Shown piece after piece: positions 13,001 through 23,660 of a stretch of DNA of 64,000 nt. Both the position numbers and the translations under genes were made by a program. How positions within the stretch are numbered: position 1 is the first letter of the stretch; each line of letters begins with the position of its first letter. Origin of the DNA: Theristus sp. LFF4_11 (lineage: Eukaryota; Nematoda; Chromadorea; Monhysterida; Xyalidae); the NCBI GenBank assembly GCA_030248135.1, contig JASANC010001169.1, positions 301,101 to 365,100 of the forward strand, in the 5' to 3' direction. The notes beneath the pieces are model-generated. The model saw nothing but the letters and a program-made list of their open reading frames with translations. It searched no databases and was not told the origin of the DNA.

Positions 13001-14281
13001 ACTATAGGCGGTGTCCGTAGCGTTCGTAGCGCCATTGAACAGTCTCACATTTATACAACAGAAAAGCCACCCGTGTGTTTTTTGCAACTTTCAAAAAACA
13101 GCGTACATGAATTTACTTTTAGAGACTTCGAAACAATTTCTGTGAACTGTAATTGCTCGTGCCGTGCGTACACGATCGTCAAGGGGGGCACCACTGCTAC
13201 TGCCGCGTTAAATCGGCCAACCAGCCCACCAACCAACCACAAGAAAAGTTTTTCGAAGCGCCGAGAGAAACGACTTGTGTTTATGTGTGTGTGTAGATAA
13301 TAACGACCACAAAGGCGATGCCGCCAACTGCGACGTGATTATTAATGGCTGTCATTGCTGGCTGGCAGACAACGAAAAGCGAAATGCGCACACGTTCATA
13401 GAAACAGTGCGCATGCCACTCTGTTAGTCAATATCATGCACACGCACACATGTACGCAAACACGATCACCGTCCAAAAACCGACAATATTATTATTCGCA
13501 CTTTGCAAAATGATCGAAACGACCACACGAATACAGACAGGACAGCTGCAAAGTATGGTAGAAACAGGAGGGATATGCCGGGGTTTCACAGGGCTGCTGG
13601 TGCTAACAAAGTGTATATGGAGAGCGTAACCAATGTGTTTGAAGATCCATCAAAAGGTGACAGCATGTTGTTGGATGAAGTTTTGATGATGCACGATTTG
13701 TTACGGTTGCAGATTGACTTAAACGGAAATACCGTTAAAGGAGGTTACACGAATCATTTTAGTTGTTAAACTCTGTTTGCATTTCCACCACCTCGTTTTA
13801 AACGGTTATAACGTTTGATCGTGGCGTTTTCAACATCCAACGCACACGTTTACCAGTGGTTAACGATCGTTACACTGCTTCAGGCGGCAAGAATGGCGAG
13901 CAGAAGCGCACGCGGCAGACGTACACGCGGCAGCAGACGCTGGAGCTCGAGAAGGAATTCCACTTCAACCGGTATCTCACGCGGAAACGCCGACAGGAGA
14001 TCTCAAAGGAACTCGTCTTAACCGAGCGCCAGATCAAGATCTGGTTCCAAAATCGACGGATGAAATGGAAGAAGGAGGGCAAGACTGAGTGCGTACCAGG
14101 GATGCCCGGCGGCGGCGACGGCTCCGACGACGGCGCCACCACTTCCACTGGTGTCGCGTCCAGTTTGCACCAGCAGCAACGCGCGGACAGTTCGGGCGCG
14201 GACGAGTCGGACGGTGACGAAAACACGGATGCAATGCTGGATGACAAATCGAACGTGGTGACCGGAATGCCGCTCAGGTGA
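4071..14281 (+). CDS. mab-5: Hox transcription factor of the mab-5/ftz/Antp class (3 exons)
   Basis: The exons are 4071-4275, 6204-6548 and 13884-14281; both introns are in phase 1 and the protein is 315 aa. The start is the first ATG of the exon (MYPNW). Exon 1 is Ala/Ser-rich, and exon 2 is His-rich and ends with a hexapeptide-like motif. That motif reads Y-G-W-M (residues 177-180) instead of the usual YPWM. The homeodomain is residues 190-249: KRTRQTY at its start, [23 protein letters not shown], and the recognition helix [15 protein letters not shown]. An acidic Ser/Asp tail follows. Hox proteins are nuclear, sequence-specific regulators of axial patterning that bind DNA with PBC partners through the hexapeptide Trp. 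KRTRQTY places it with Lox5/ftz/mab-5, and RKRRQEIS is nematode MAB-5-like; another central Hox class (the 'ant' type) remains possible. The introns contain foldback DNA and a SINE. Confidence 0.93.
6669..7329. repeat. Foldback structure (about 160-170-bp inverted arms) in Hox intron 2
   Basis: The arms at about 6669-6838 and 7160-7329 are near-identical reverse complements, with few mismatches and a small indel. The ~320-bp spacer holds a SINE copy. The intron transcript could form a long hairpin. The open frames in the two arms translate alike only because the DNA is duplicated. Confidence 0.8.
6856..7032 (-). mobile_element. tRNA-derived SINE with (AAC)n tail, copy 1
   Basis: On the minus strand the order is: a tRNA-like head with an A-box-like TAGCCTGGTGGTAGCGCG, a B-box-like GGGATCGAGCCCCG, a unique body ending GTTAGCCCTGGCT...ATCGCCTAAAA, and an AAC-rich tail. 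It matches 17427-17617 in opposite orientation. Compared with that copy it lacks about 20 nt where the anticodon arm would be. Classification as a SINE is inferred from the boxes, the tail and the two dispersed copies. Confidence 0.7.
8103..8141 (+). repeat. (CAA)n microsatellite
   Basis: A run of CAA triplets in Hox intron 2. Similar CAA/CAG runs lie at about 12262-12302 in the same intron, and a CA/GT run at about 9768-9792. Confidence 0.85.
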
Positions 14282-15436
14282 ACTCAAACCGAAGCCAACA
14301 GAGCCGTTGAGAGTCGTTCAATGATGATATTATTATGCTACGTACTTAGTCTTAAGATTGTTTTTGTAAAGTCGTGTCATGTGAACATGTGCCGGCACAA
14401 AAGTGACGCTACTTCGTGCTGCGGGATTCATTTAGGGTACACAGCACTCTCAACCCACATTTTTGTTCTCTTGTTGGAACCTGCTGATACTGGCTGCAAT
14501 GACTTCACTGTTGCCAGCACGTTTTCACATGACTCGAAATGTGTGAAGACACGAAAAATGGTAACTGCTTCCGGCGGTTTCATGCTACTCTTTCAAACGC
14601 TTCACCGATCAATGAGATTGCACGGCATGAATAAATACATATTGCATCCAACATTACTGTATTCGTAGATTGGTGGATAGCGAGCAAATTTTGTAAACCT
14701 CAACTTTTTGCCTTTTACTAACGTGCAAAGCCGGACTAAAATCTAGCCTGGCCATCAACTGCATGCCTGCGATTTTTAATGGTGTGATGGACTTTTATAT
14801 AATGGTTTAATCTTCTTGCTGTGCGCACTGTTGTTCATTTTAATTAAAATACTCAACACAGCAACACTCACATCCGACGCATCTCTTTGTATTTTATCGG
14901 CGGCTCTCTGATTATTCTTCCGAAACATTCTCACCACGTTATTCATATTTATGTTGTTATTTATTTGAAACCGTCAGTGAGTGGATGGTAGAATTCAGTA
15001 TCTGCTGTTGCAGTCAAATGCGTAGTTCGACATGCGAACTCTTGGTGTCACAGCGCAATGCGATCGCTGAAAACGATAAATGCTCAATAGCTCCGAAAAA
15101 GTTCGCTTGTTTTGAAAAGTTGTTATAATTGTCAAAATTCTGACCAAATAATTACCGTTTTAATCGCATTAGATTTTGACACGATTTTATTTGAAATATT
15201 TTGTTATTCAAAATCGAATGTTGTAAAGAGGAAAAAAATCGGTGAGAAATTTTGTTATAAATGTCATGATCAAGAACGTACGCAGTAAGATCTGTTAAGA
15301 GTTAAGACCCCACAAGTGGACTGAAATGAACGGAGGTTTTTGGAGCCATCGAGCATAAACCGCTGGGAACTGTGTTCGTTGTTTTATTTGATTTTATTTA
15401 ATGAGCTGCTAACAATCGAGCTAAGTCAGCACTGTT

Positions 15437-15712
15437 CACCTAAGATTTTTGAATGTTTTTTGTTCTATTTACGTGTGAATGCGATTTATATAAAAAACTA
15501 TTATAAAGTTTCTGCTGCTGTTGAATATGAAGAATTCCACCAACAACATGAAATTGCTACTTTTTATTGTGACGCACCTAAGATTTTTGAATGTTTTTTG
15601 TTCTATTTACGTGTGAATGCGATTTATATAAAAAACTATTATAAAGTTTCTGCTGCTGTTGAATATGAAGAATTCCACCAACAACATGAAATTGCTACTT
15701 TTTATTGTGACG
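15437..15712. repeat. Two exact tandem copies of a 138-bp unit
   Basis: The unit beginning CACCTAAGATTTTTG at 15437 restarts at 15575, and the two copies read identically throughout. Because 138 is divisible by 3, an open frame (15340-15780, +) runs through both. That frame resembles no protein I know and is AT-rich, so I treat it as non-coding. Confidence 0.9.
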
Positions 15713-16633
15713 AATCATGTTTTTCAATAATAATTGATTTTGTTTCGTTATTTGCAATTTGCAATACATTGGCTATGTGATTTATGTGTTCAGTTGTTAT
15801 TCAGTTAGCTCCTATCTATGAACTTCAGACTTTTTGAATTATTCGGCGTTTGTCATTTTGATACTTGATATTCAGTTAGTTATCCTTGCCCTCCAGTGAT
15901 TTAGTTCCAACGTCATACTTTTGCGGTACTATTATGTGTACAGAAATGTGTGGTCATTTGAAAAGTACGAAATAAAAAATATATAGTTCGAATACGATGC
16001 AAAAAAATTCTTCAAAACGTTGAGAAACGCGAAACAAGCTCGAAGAGAGGCTTTGTGCATGCTGCATAAACAACAAACGGCAAATTTAGATCCGGCAACC
16101 AGGATAACTGAATATTTTTGGGAACAAAAAGACTGTTTATGAGGTTGCAGGTGTCAAAATGTCTTATTTGTCAAAGTTTCACAAAAATCTAAAGGTCAGC
16201 ATTAACAAACGTGTCTGCTGATTGCTGACGCATACTGTCATGGCAAAAAGTTGGACAGACAGACAGACATACACATAACCCCGGGCCGGGTTACAGTTAC
16301 TTCAGCCGTATCTCAAAGACTCGGGTCACTTAACCAATTTTGAATTGCCGCGTCTAGCAAGCACTGCCTTACCTCCACACGTGGAATTTTGGCTTGCCTA
16401 CTCATGGTGTCTTACACTTCTCTGGTATTATGCCGTGCACTGCAGAATAAAACTGACTGACTGACTGGAATCGTGGAACCGTAGGAAAAGACAACAGTTT
16501 ATTAGCAACACTTCTGCTCATTGATTCAGAGTAGTTTGCTCCACGGCTCTACCGTCAGTTCGAAGTTTTCTTCATATTGTGCAGGTGTCCTACTACGCTT
16601 CGGTGCAAGCCGACAATTTACACAATTGAAACT

Positions 16634-16639
16634 TTTATT
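16634..16639 (-). promoter_or_regulatory. Candidate polyadenylation signal for TBCC
   Basis: AATAAA on the minus strand, about 195 bp past the TBCC stop codon. It is the only canonical hexamer I noticed at a typical distance. Confidence 0.5.
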
Positions 16640-16831
16640 TTTCTGAACAACACAAGAAATTGTCGAGCCTCATTGGGATAAAATGCATGTTACTTATAAC
16701 ATACGACATTGCACTTTGTGACACGAACGCGACTTTAAAAAACCAGAACGAACGTTCAGACGCGCCAACGTTCGAAATCGTGCGAACACATGCGAACAAC
16801 AAGCATCCGAACATCACCAGCATCACGAGCA

Positions 16832-19800
16832 TCACGGTATTACGAGCGCTTCGCGCTTATTCTCGTCCATGCGCGACCAATTCGGCGACGGCCGATCCGA
16901 GGCCAACCAGTTGAAGTCCTGCACGCGACTGTGCGCGTTCTCGTGCGTCGTCGCTGAACGGAGGCCAGCCGAGGCAAAGTGCAGTTGCAACGTTTCACCG
17001 GGTGATTTACCGTCGACGGGCTGCGCCGTCGCTGGATACGGAGCGATCGAAATGAGACGACAGTTTTCAATGATTGCACAGCCGGTGACGTGCAGATACA
17101 GACGGCAGTCAGTAGAGGAGTGCACGCGCAGCTGCTGACACGCCACGGCCAGCGTGCACTCGGTGGCGCCCTCCACGAACACGCTCGTACGAACCTGGCG
17201 TGGCGGGCGAATGCAACGTCAATGGACGCAATGACATTTCCGATTGTACTGCATTCCGCAAGCAGCTACTTGCATGGCAACAGTTTTTGGTTTTTTTTGC
17301 TTTGCAGGCAGTGCTGGTCTCTTGATTTCGCAATTTCACCCTGTTAGCGAAGACCGACACGAGCTCAGTTCGACAAGCCGCAGAGTGTCGAAAGCGAGCA
17401 AATAGCACGAAACACCAGCCAACAAACACAGTGTCACCCTCGTGGCCTGCTAATAGCGCGTTTGACTATTGTCTGTGCGCTCGGGAGATCGAGCCCCGCC
17501 GAGGGGTGTATAGGCACTCAATGACAGAGAATTCGATGGTCGCCTTACTCAATGGCGTTCTGTACGCTTCTCTGGGTTAGCCCTGGCTGAAAACATCGCC
17601 TAAAAATTCTAACAACAACAACAGAACTTTGTTTCCGCACATGTACGCATGGCCGCAATCTAACCAACGCAAATTCATCTGACAAGAGTGAGTACGCACA
17701 GAGATGTCCAGACAAGACGACTTTTACAGAGTCGCGAAGCAACAAAAAAGAACGTCCACCAACGGGTCGTGCGAGCAGAGTGCAGCGTTGCAGCGAACTG
17801 AGATGCAGCGTGTTTGGCGTTGAACGCAGGTGAATGGTGCATTCGGTGAGTCGTTGCAGCAACAGATCGCCAGCATCGCAGTTGTCAATGAGCAGCTCGC
17901 GGCCGTGCATGTCGCTGTAATCGGCTGTGTCGGACAGGTACGCATACGAGCTCGTTGCAGTCTCCGTTGCTGGTTTGTTAGCCTGCAATAATACATCGAC
18001 CCATTAGGTTCGTTGATTGGTTGTTTCGTTATGTCTTGTTTTTTTGTTTGCCTTTGGATTTGTTCGAATCAGTCAAACAAAATCCAGAGCTGGAAGATGA
18101 CAAACATTCGCAGTAAATTTGTTGTGTAAAGTGTCATTCATGAGCCTTCACTTCACACGGCGTCACTTCGCCACACGTTCATGAAACAAAAGAAACAACG
18201 GAGCTTCATGTTTTAGAGCTCGCGTGCGCTGAAGCGCTGGCGGCAGCTTCAGTATGGACGATGAAATGAAGCGCGCGTTTATAGGTCTGGCGATAAAATG
18301 ATGCATCCGGTGACGCCGCTGCACTTTTTAATTCAGTCTGAAGTTGACTTCAGCACACACGTGCACGAATGGGCCTTCAAACGTTAACGATGTATTGGCG
18401 CTGCCTTTTGCGAAATATAGTGGTCGATAGCTCGGAAATCATGCGGATGCGCGAGCGAGCGCAGCGAGCGGAGAGCGCATCACGCAAAATATGAGCCGTT
18501 TTCCCCTCGCGCGCGTTTTTCAAACTTTCTCGCTGCCCTGCAGCGAGCATAGTATAAGCCACAAACTTGGTTCTGTGCACACGAAACGAACACCCAAAGT
18601 TGTGCTTGGAGCCGCGAAAAAAATTTTATCGGACAACTTTTCATACGCTGTAGACACGAAAAACCTATTCTGAAAATTGTGTTTTACTTCTTTCTCTTTG
18701 TATTTTTTTTTTCAGATATGTAATCAACATGTGTTCGCCCTTTCAATTTTTACCTGCAACACTTTCACAGTCGAACAAAAATGTTCCCTGGGGTAATTCC
18801 ATCCGGAGATTTTGAAAATTGGGTTAATTTTTTACCCAGACCCTGTTTTTGGGTAAAAAATTGGGCATTTTTAAAAGTTCGGAGGGTTTTCACCTGGTTT
18901 TAAGTGTTCGCCCTTTCAATTTTTAGCTGGGACGCTTTCACAGTTCAACAAAAATGTTTCCTGGGGCAATTTCATCTGTAGATTCTGAAAATTTAGTTTA
19001 TTTTTTTGCCCGGGCACTTTTTTGAGTCAAAATTGTGCAATTTTTGAAAGTTCGTAGCATTTTGACTGGGTATCAGTTTTTCACTCTTTCAAATTTTGTC
19101 TGAACTACGAAAAATAATAGGAAAAGGTCTAGTCCGTAGGAATTCTATGCGCTGATCACGAATTTTGGGTTAGTTTTCTTACGTGAGCAACTCTAGATGC
19201 TGAATCGTGACGATTTCGGGCGAATCGGCCGTGGAAATTGGCGAAATCGGTCCAGAAACGAAAAACAAGAAAAGGGTGTTTTCCAGGGTTATTCAATGCG
19301 CTGATCACGAATTTTGGGTTAGCTTTTTTATGTGAGCAACTCTAGATGCTGAATCGTGACGATTTCGGGCGAATCGGCCGTGGAAATTGGCGAAATCGGT
19401 CCAGAAACGAAAAACAAGAAAAGGGTGTTTTCCAGGGTAATTCAATGCGCTGATCACGGATATTGGGTTAGTTTTCTTACGTGAGCAACTCTAGATGCTG
19501 AATCGTGACGATTTCGGGCGAATCGGCCGTGTAAATTGACGAAATCGGTCCAGAAACGAAAAACAAGAAAAGGGTGATTTCCAAGGTAATTCAATGCGCT
19601 GATCACGGATTTTGGGTTAGTTTTCTTACGTGAGCAACTCTAGATGCTGAATCGTGACGATTTCCGGCGAATCGGCCGTGGAAATCGGCGAAATCGGTCC
19701 AGAAATGAAAAACAAGAAAACTATGTTTTCCAGTGTAATTCAATGCGCTGATCACGGATTTTGGGTTAGTTTCTTATGTGAGCAACTCTAGATACCGAAT

Positions 19801-22800
19801 CGTGACGATTTCGGGCGAATCGGCCGTCGAAATTGGCGAAATCGGTCCAGAAACGAAAAACAAGAAAAGGGTGTTTTCCAGGGTGATTCAATGCGCTGAT
19901 CACGGATTTTGGGTTAGTTTTTTTACGTATGCAACTCTAGATACTGAATCGTGACGATTTCGGGCGAATCGGCCGTCGAAATTGGCGAAATTGGTCCAGA
20001 AACGAAAAACAAGAAAAGGGTGTTTTCCAGGGTAATTCAATGCGCTGATCACAAATTTTGGGTTAGTTTTCTTACGTGAGCAACTCTAGATGTCGAATCG
20101 TGACGATGTCGGGCGAATCGGCCGTGGAAATCGGCGAAATCGGTCCAGAAACGAAAAACAAGAAAAGGGTGTTTTCCAGGGTAATTCAATGCGCTGATCA
20201 CGGATATTGGGTTAGTTTTCTTACGTGAGCTACTCTAGATGCTGAATCGTGACGATTTCGGGCGAATCGGCCGTGGAAATTGGCGAAATCGGTCCAGAAA
20301 CGAAAAATAAGAAAAGGGTGTTTTCCAGGGTAATTCAATGCGCTGATCACGGATTTTGTGTTAGTTTATTCATGTGGGCAACTCTAGATTCCGAATCGTA
20401 ACGATTTCGGGCGAATCGGCCGTGGACTTTAGCGAAATCGGTCCAGAAATGAAAAACAAGAAAACGGCGTTTTCCATGGAAATTCAATGCACTTATCACG
20501 GATTTTGGGTTAGTTTTTTATGTGAGCAACTCTGGATACTGAATCGTGACGATTTCGGGCGAATCGGTCGTGGAAATTGGCGAAATCGGTCCAAAAATGA
20601 AAAACAAAAAACCGGTGTTTTCCATGGTAATTAAATACACTGATCACGGATTTTGTGTTAGTTTTTTCATGTGAGCAACTCTAGATACCGAATCGTGACG
20701 ATTTCGGGCGAATCGGCCGTGGAATTTAGTGAAACCGGTCCAGAAATGAAAAACAAGAAATCGGTGTTTTCCATGGTAATTCATTGCGCCGATCACGGCT
20801 TTTGGGTCAGTTTTCTTATGTGAGCAATTCTAGGTACTGAATCGTGATGATTTTGGGCGAATCGGCCGTAGAAATAGCATAGACGAAATTGGCCTAAAAA
20901 ACGAAAAATGAAAAACCTGAGTTGTCCGGGGTTTAGAAGAATGTGTGACCAACGTATTGTGATTTTGGTCCGACCTTTGGGGCTTATGTAAAAGTCAGAA
21001 TATTATCTAAAAATGCGGGAGACGCATATAAAAGGAGGAATATGGCCTTGTGTAAGCAGTGAAAGACTTGGCTCGACAACGCTTTTCAAGTCTCTGATGT
21101 GGTACACACGGATACAAGTACATAAGAGTCATATTTTTGCGCCGTTTATTCTTTAGTTCGGTTGCAAGTGGCAACCCTCGTACATTGTAGACAAATTAAA
21201 CTTTCATATTTGCTTTTTTCTAGCATTTAGCGACCTCTAAAACCTCTAAAATAACGATCAGACTTTAGATCGCTGACACTGGTTTGCACAAAGTGTATCG
21301 CAGAGGCATTGGGAACGCAAGGTCTCCTTCTGTGGCAATGACTCACCGGTTTATCCTGTCACAAGAGTTTGGTAAAAAGGGTGAAAATCAACGGAAGACA
21401 ACACTTTTTGCACTGGTGCTGCTGTATGCAGAGCGGTGCGTACGTTAGCAACAACGATAAAGCTACATGCAGCAATGTTTTGCAATCTCTGATGTTTCTG
21501 TTTTTTTGCACAGAATTTACAGTATAGCCGATTAAACATGGCAGCTTTTTTCAGGGTGCAAGGAGCGCGCGAATTTTGAATGAAAGAAAAAGAAGTTCAG
21601 AAACCAAATTGTATGCCAAATTTGATGCGTTTTTTTAAACTAATGGATTATCCGTATTATTCTGTTCATTCTTTCTCCCTTGCACACATGATTGGAAATT
21701 ATGTTGGCATTTTTGAAAAAGACAACTCCTAGTCAGCGACTAATCCCGCCTTGATGGACTGCCTCATTTATTCGGCCATGCTGTACAGAATTTCGCACAT
21801 GATGTGATTTTAGACTAAACTGAAGAGGCCAATTGAAAAATATCTAGATAACTTCAAAGTTTTTACGCTTTTCAGCAAGCTTTTAAGCAACAAACGCGGC
21901 GCAAAAATATGACTCTTATGTACTTGTATCCGTGTGTACCACATCAGAGACTTGAAAAGCGTTGTCGAGCCAAGTCTTTCACTGCTTACACAAGGCCATA
22001 TTCCTCCTTTTATATGCGTCTCCCGCATTTTTAGATAATCGGGATATGGTCTAGAAAACTGTTGCCACCAGTACAGAGCGTAGCGTGCAAGATCATCCAT
22101 ACACCTTGAACCGAATGTTTTAGTATTTGAGTTTCTGGAACCAGTGGCGGGAGCTACCAACGATACTGTCAGATGCTTGAAGAACATTCGCAGTGACTCA
22201 CCAATGTGACGTCATCTTTGGACGCCGCCGTGTCCGTTTGCTTTTTCAATCCACTGAACGCAAACGCTCGCTTCGGCTTTCGTTTATCCGCAAGTGCTTG
22301 ACACTCCGTTGTGAAATTCTGAAACAGAATTTGAGTGAGACAATTGGCGTTTTTTAAGCAGAGTAAAGTTTAATCGAGTTTGGCACATTTTTTTAGTTTT
22401 GCAGAGCAGAATGCAATTTTGCCATAAGCCATATCATCGTTCAATAGTTTTCAACTACCAAAAAATTTTTGACGTAAAACCGGTTCTTTAGTTTTGCAAG
22501 ACTAACAAAACCGGGTTCGTTTCCCAGCCTAACCCTACACGTGTGGTGTGAATCGATCAGCGCAACCTGTATGGTCTGCTGTGCCTTCCTGGCGTCGTAC
22601 GCTGGCAGCGCACCGATGTAGTCCGTCAGCAGCTTGTCCAGCGCAACACAAGCGGCATTGATCTCAAGCAGCATGCGTTGCTGTGCACCAGCGTCATCCA
22701 GCGCTGCGTAACCGTCGAACAGGCGCTGCACGTCGCACGTGGCTTTGCTGAACTTGGCCTGGAACAGACAAACACAATACACAAAATGGAGATGATAAAC

Positions 22801-23021
22801 CCTTTGCAACAACCAACCAACACGGAAGAAATGATAATGCACAGTAACAGACAAGTTGAAAAGCCCAAAAACAGCGCATGAATGACCTCAAAGATTAGTG
22901 CTGTTTCGTCCCTGCCGGTAGCGCCAGCGACCACTGCAGACGTGTCCTGTTTGCGCGCCTCCAAACGTGCCAACATTTTCGCCTTGCGTTCGCTCATTGA
23001 TTGTGTTTTGTTGTCATCCAT
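16832..23021 (-). CDS. TBCC: Tubulin-folding cofactor C (TBCC), 5 exons
   Basis: Minus-strand exons are 23021-22887, 22758-22567, 22318-22202, 17982-17764 and 17194-16832. All introns are phase 0, and the protein is 341 aa (human TBCC is about 346). TBCC is the GTPase-activating cofactor that completes alpha/beta-tubulin heterodimer release in the cytosol. Exons 1-3 encode the helical N-terminal half, beginning MDDNKTQSMSERK. Exons 4-5 encode the beta-helical C-CAP/TBCC domain, with CTIHLRSTPNTLHLSSLQRC, then CTLAVACQQLR and, near the end, DFNWLASDRPSPNW. The catalytic Arg is in the conserved QQLR (about residue 244). Intron 3 (4.2 kb) contains a 149-bp tandem array and a perfect inverted repeat; intron 4 contains a SINE. 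The exon 4 donor (CCC/GTTGGT) is weak but is the one that restores the family sequence. NDUFC2 lies 640 bp upstream on the same strand. Confidence 0.93.
17427..17617 (+). mobile_element. tRNA-derived SINE with (AAC)n tail, copy 2
   Basis: This fuller copy of the family also present at 6856-7032 lies in TBCC intron 4, antisense to the gene. The head reads GTGGCCTGCTAATAGCGCG, then an anticodon-arm-like stretch, then GGGAGATCGAGCCCCGCC (B-box-like). The body ends in TCGCCTAAAAATTC and the tail is TAACAACAACAAC. Confidence 0.75.
18732..19078. repeat. Two diverged copies of a ~173-bp repeat in TBCC intron 3
   Basis: Both copies begin TGTTCGCCCTTTCAATTTTT (18732 and 18905) and align along their length with many substitutions. 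They directly precede the 149-bp array. Confidence 0.8.
19140..20940. repeat. Tandem array, about 12 copies of a 149-bp unit, in TBCC intron 3
   Basis: ATTCAATGCGCTGATCACG-like starts occur near 19142, 19291, 19440, 19589, 19738, 19886, 20035, 20184, 20333, 20482, 20630 and 20779. The period is therefore 148-149 bp. Each unit contains AGCAACTCTAGAT, GAATCGTGACGATTTCGGGC and GAATCGGCCGTGGAAAT. The last units (from about 20480) are more diverged than the central ones. Confidence 0.95.
21002..22039. repeat. Perfect 143-bp inverted repeat with 752-bp spacer
   Basis: 21002-21144 and 21897-22039 are exact reverse complements over all 143 bases by eye; similarity stops at once on both sides. A minus-strand open frame of 125 codons (21810-22187) runs through the right arm but resembles nothing I know. 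It lies within TBCC intron 3, directly after the 149-bp array and upstream of TBCC exon 4. Confidence 0.9.
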
Positions 23022-23660
23022 TTTTTTGTTACTCTGCTGTGACAATTTGAAGCAGATCGCAGAGGAGTTTTTACAAACACAACTGTAAAATATTGATTGC
23101 CGAGTTGAAAGCAGTAACATCTCAGGAGACAAATACCGACATTCAAAAAATTTCTTCATTGACAATTTTTTATTTTCAATTCTCAGAATAGCTTTATACA
23201 AATAATGTTTTTCAGCCGGTTGAGGTTGGACTGCTGAATTGCAGTAACGCATTTATCAATCACACTCTCACGCAAAATTTAAGGAGAGCTCATCTCTCAG
23301 CTAAAAAAGCAATCTGTACATTAGATCAGATCATACAACAACAACAACGAATAAACAGCTGAACGAACGAAAATGAACGTTGACTAATTTTCTGACTCTT
23401 TCACCAAACGACAGCTACGTCAGTGTCACTGATGGCATCATCACAAATCCCTAACAAACTACCGGTTTCTGCGCTTGTGACAATGAAACGCCAACCGCTA
23501 TTTCCACTCTTAAACTCAGGGAGTGCAGGAAGTCATTTTATGCAGCTTCATCCTCACTGTTGGTGTTGGCTGGTGTGTCCGAAACAACGGCAGTCACAGA
23601 AAATGCTTGAGCGGGAAATAACAAAAAAAAACTAGAATTCGCCGGGACAAAACCAAAAAT
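23022..23660. other. Spacer between NDUFC2 and TBCC (640 bp)
   Basis: No coding exon is recognised. It contains a short CAA run near 23337 and, on the minus strand, AATAAA at about 23169-23174, which is rather far (490 bp) from the NDUFC2 stop. Both flanking genes are transcribed leftward. Confidence 0.6.
23083..23096 (-). promoter_or_regulatory. Candidate splice acceptor upstream of the TBCC start
   Basis: On the minus strand ATATTTTACAG precedes the TBCC ATG by about 60 nt. It would suit an outron acceptor for spliced-leader trans-splicing or the end of a 5' UTR intron. No spliced leader sequence is visible, so this is inference. Confidence 0.35.

Larger units (their letters stand above)
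14282..16831. other. Intergenic: Hox 3' UTR, AT-rich spacer, TBCC 3' flank
   Basis: A polyadenylation signal AATAAA at 14630-14635, about 350 bp past the Hox stop, is a plausible 3' end. On the minus strand AATAAA at 16634-16639 lies about 195 bp past the TBCC stop. Between them is AT-rich DNA with one exact 138-bp tandem duplication; no gene is recognised. Confidence 0.6.

Noticed and set aside
15340..15780. 146-codon frame containing the duplicated 138-bp unit
   Set aside because: AT-rich composition, no homology, and the frame stays open only because the unit is a multiple of three.
21810..22187. 125-codon minus-strand frame through the inverted repeat
   Set aside because: No recognisable family; its middle is the repeat arm and its ends are spacer, so openness is probably chance.
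22196..22212. TGACGTCA in TBCC exon 3 as a CRE or MITE end
   Set aside because: It lies in coding sequence (DDVTL) with no TIR sequence around it; a coincidence.
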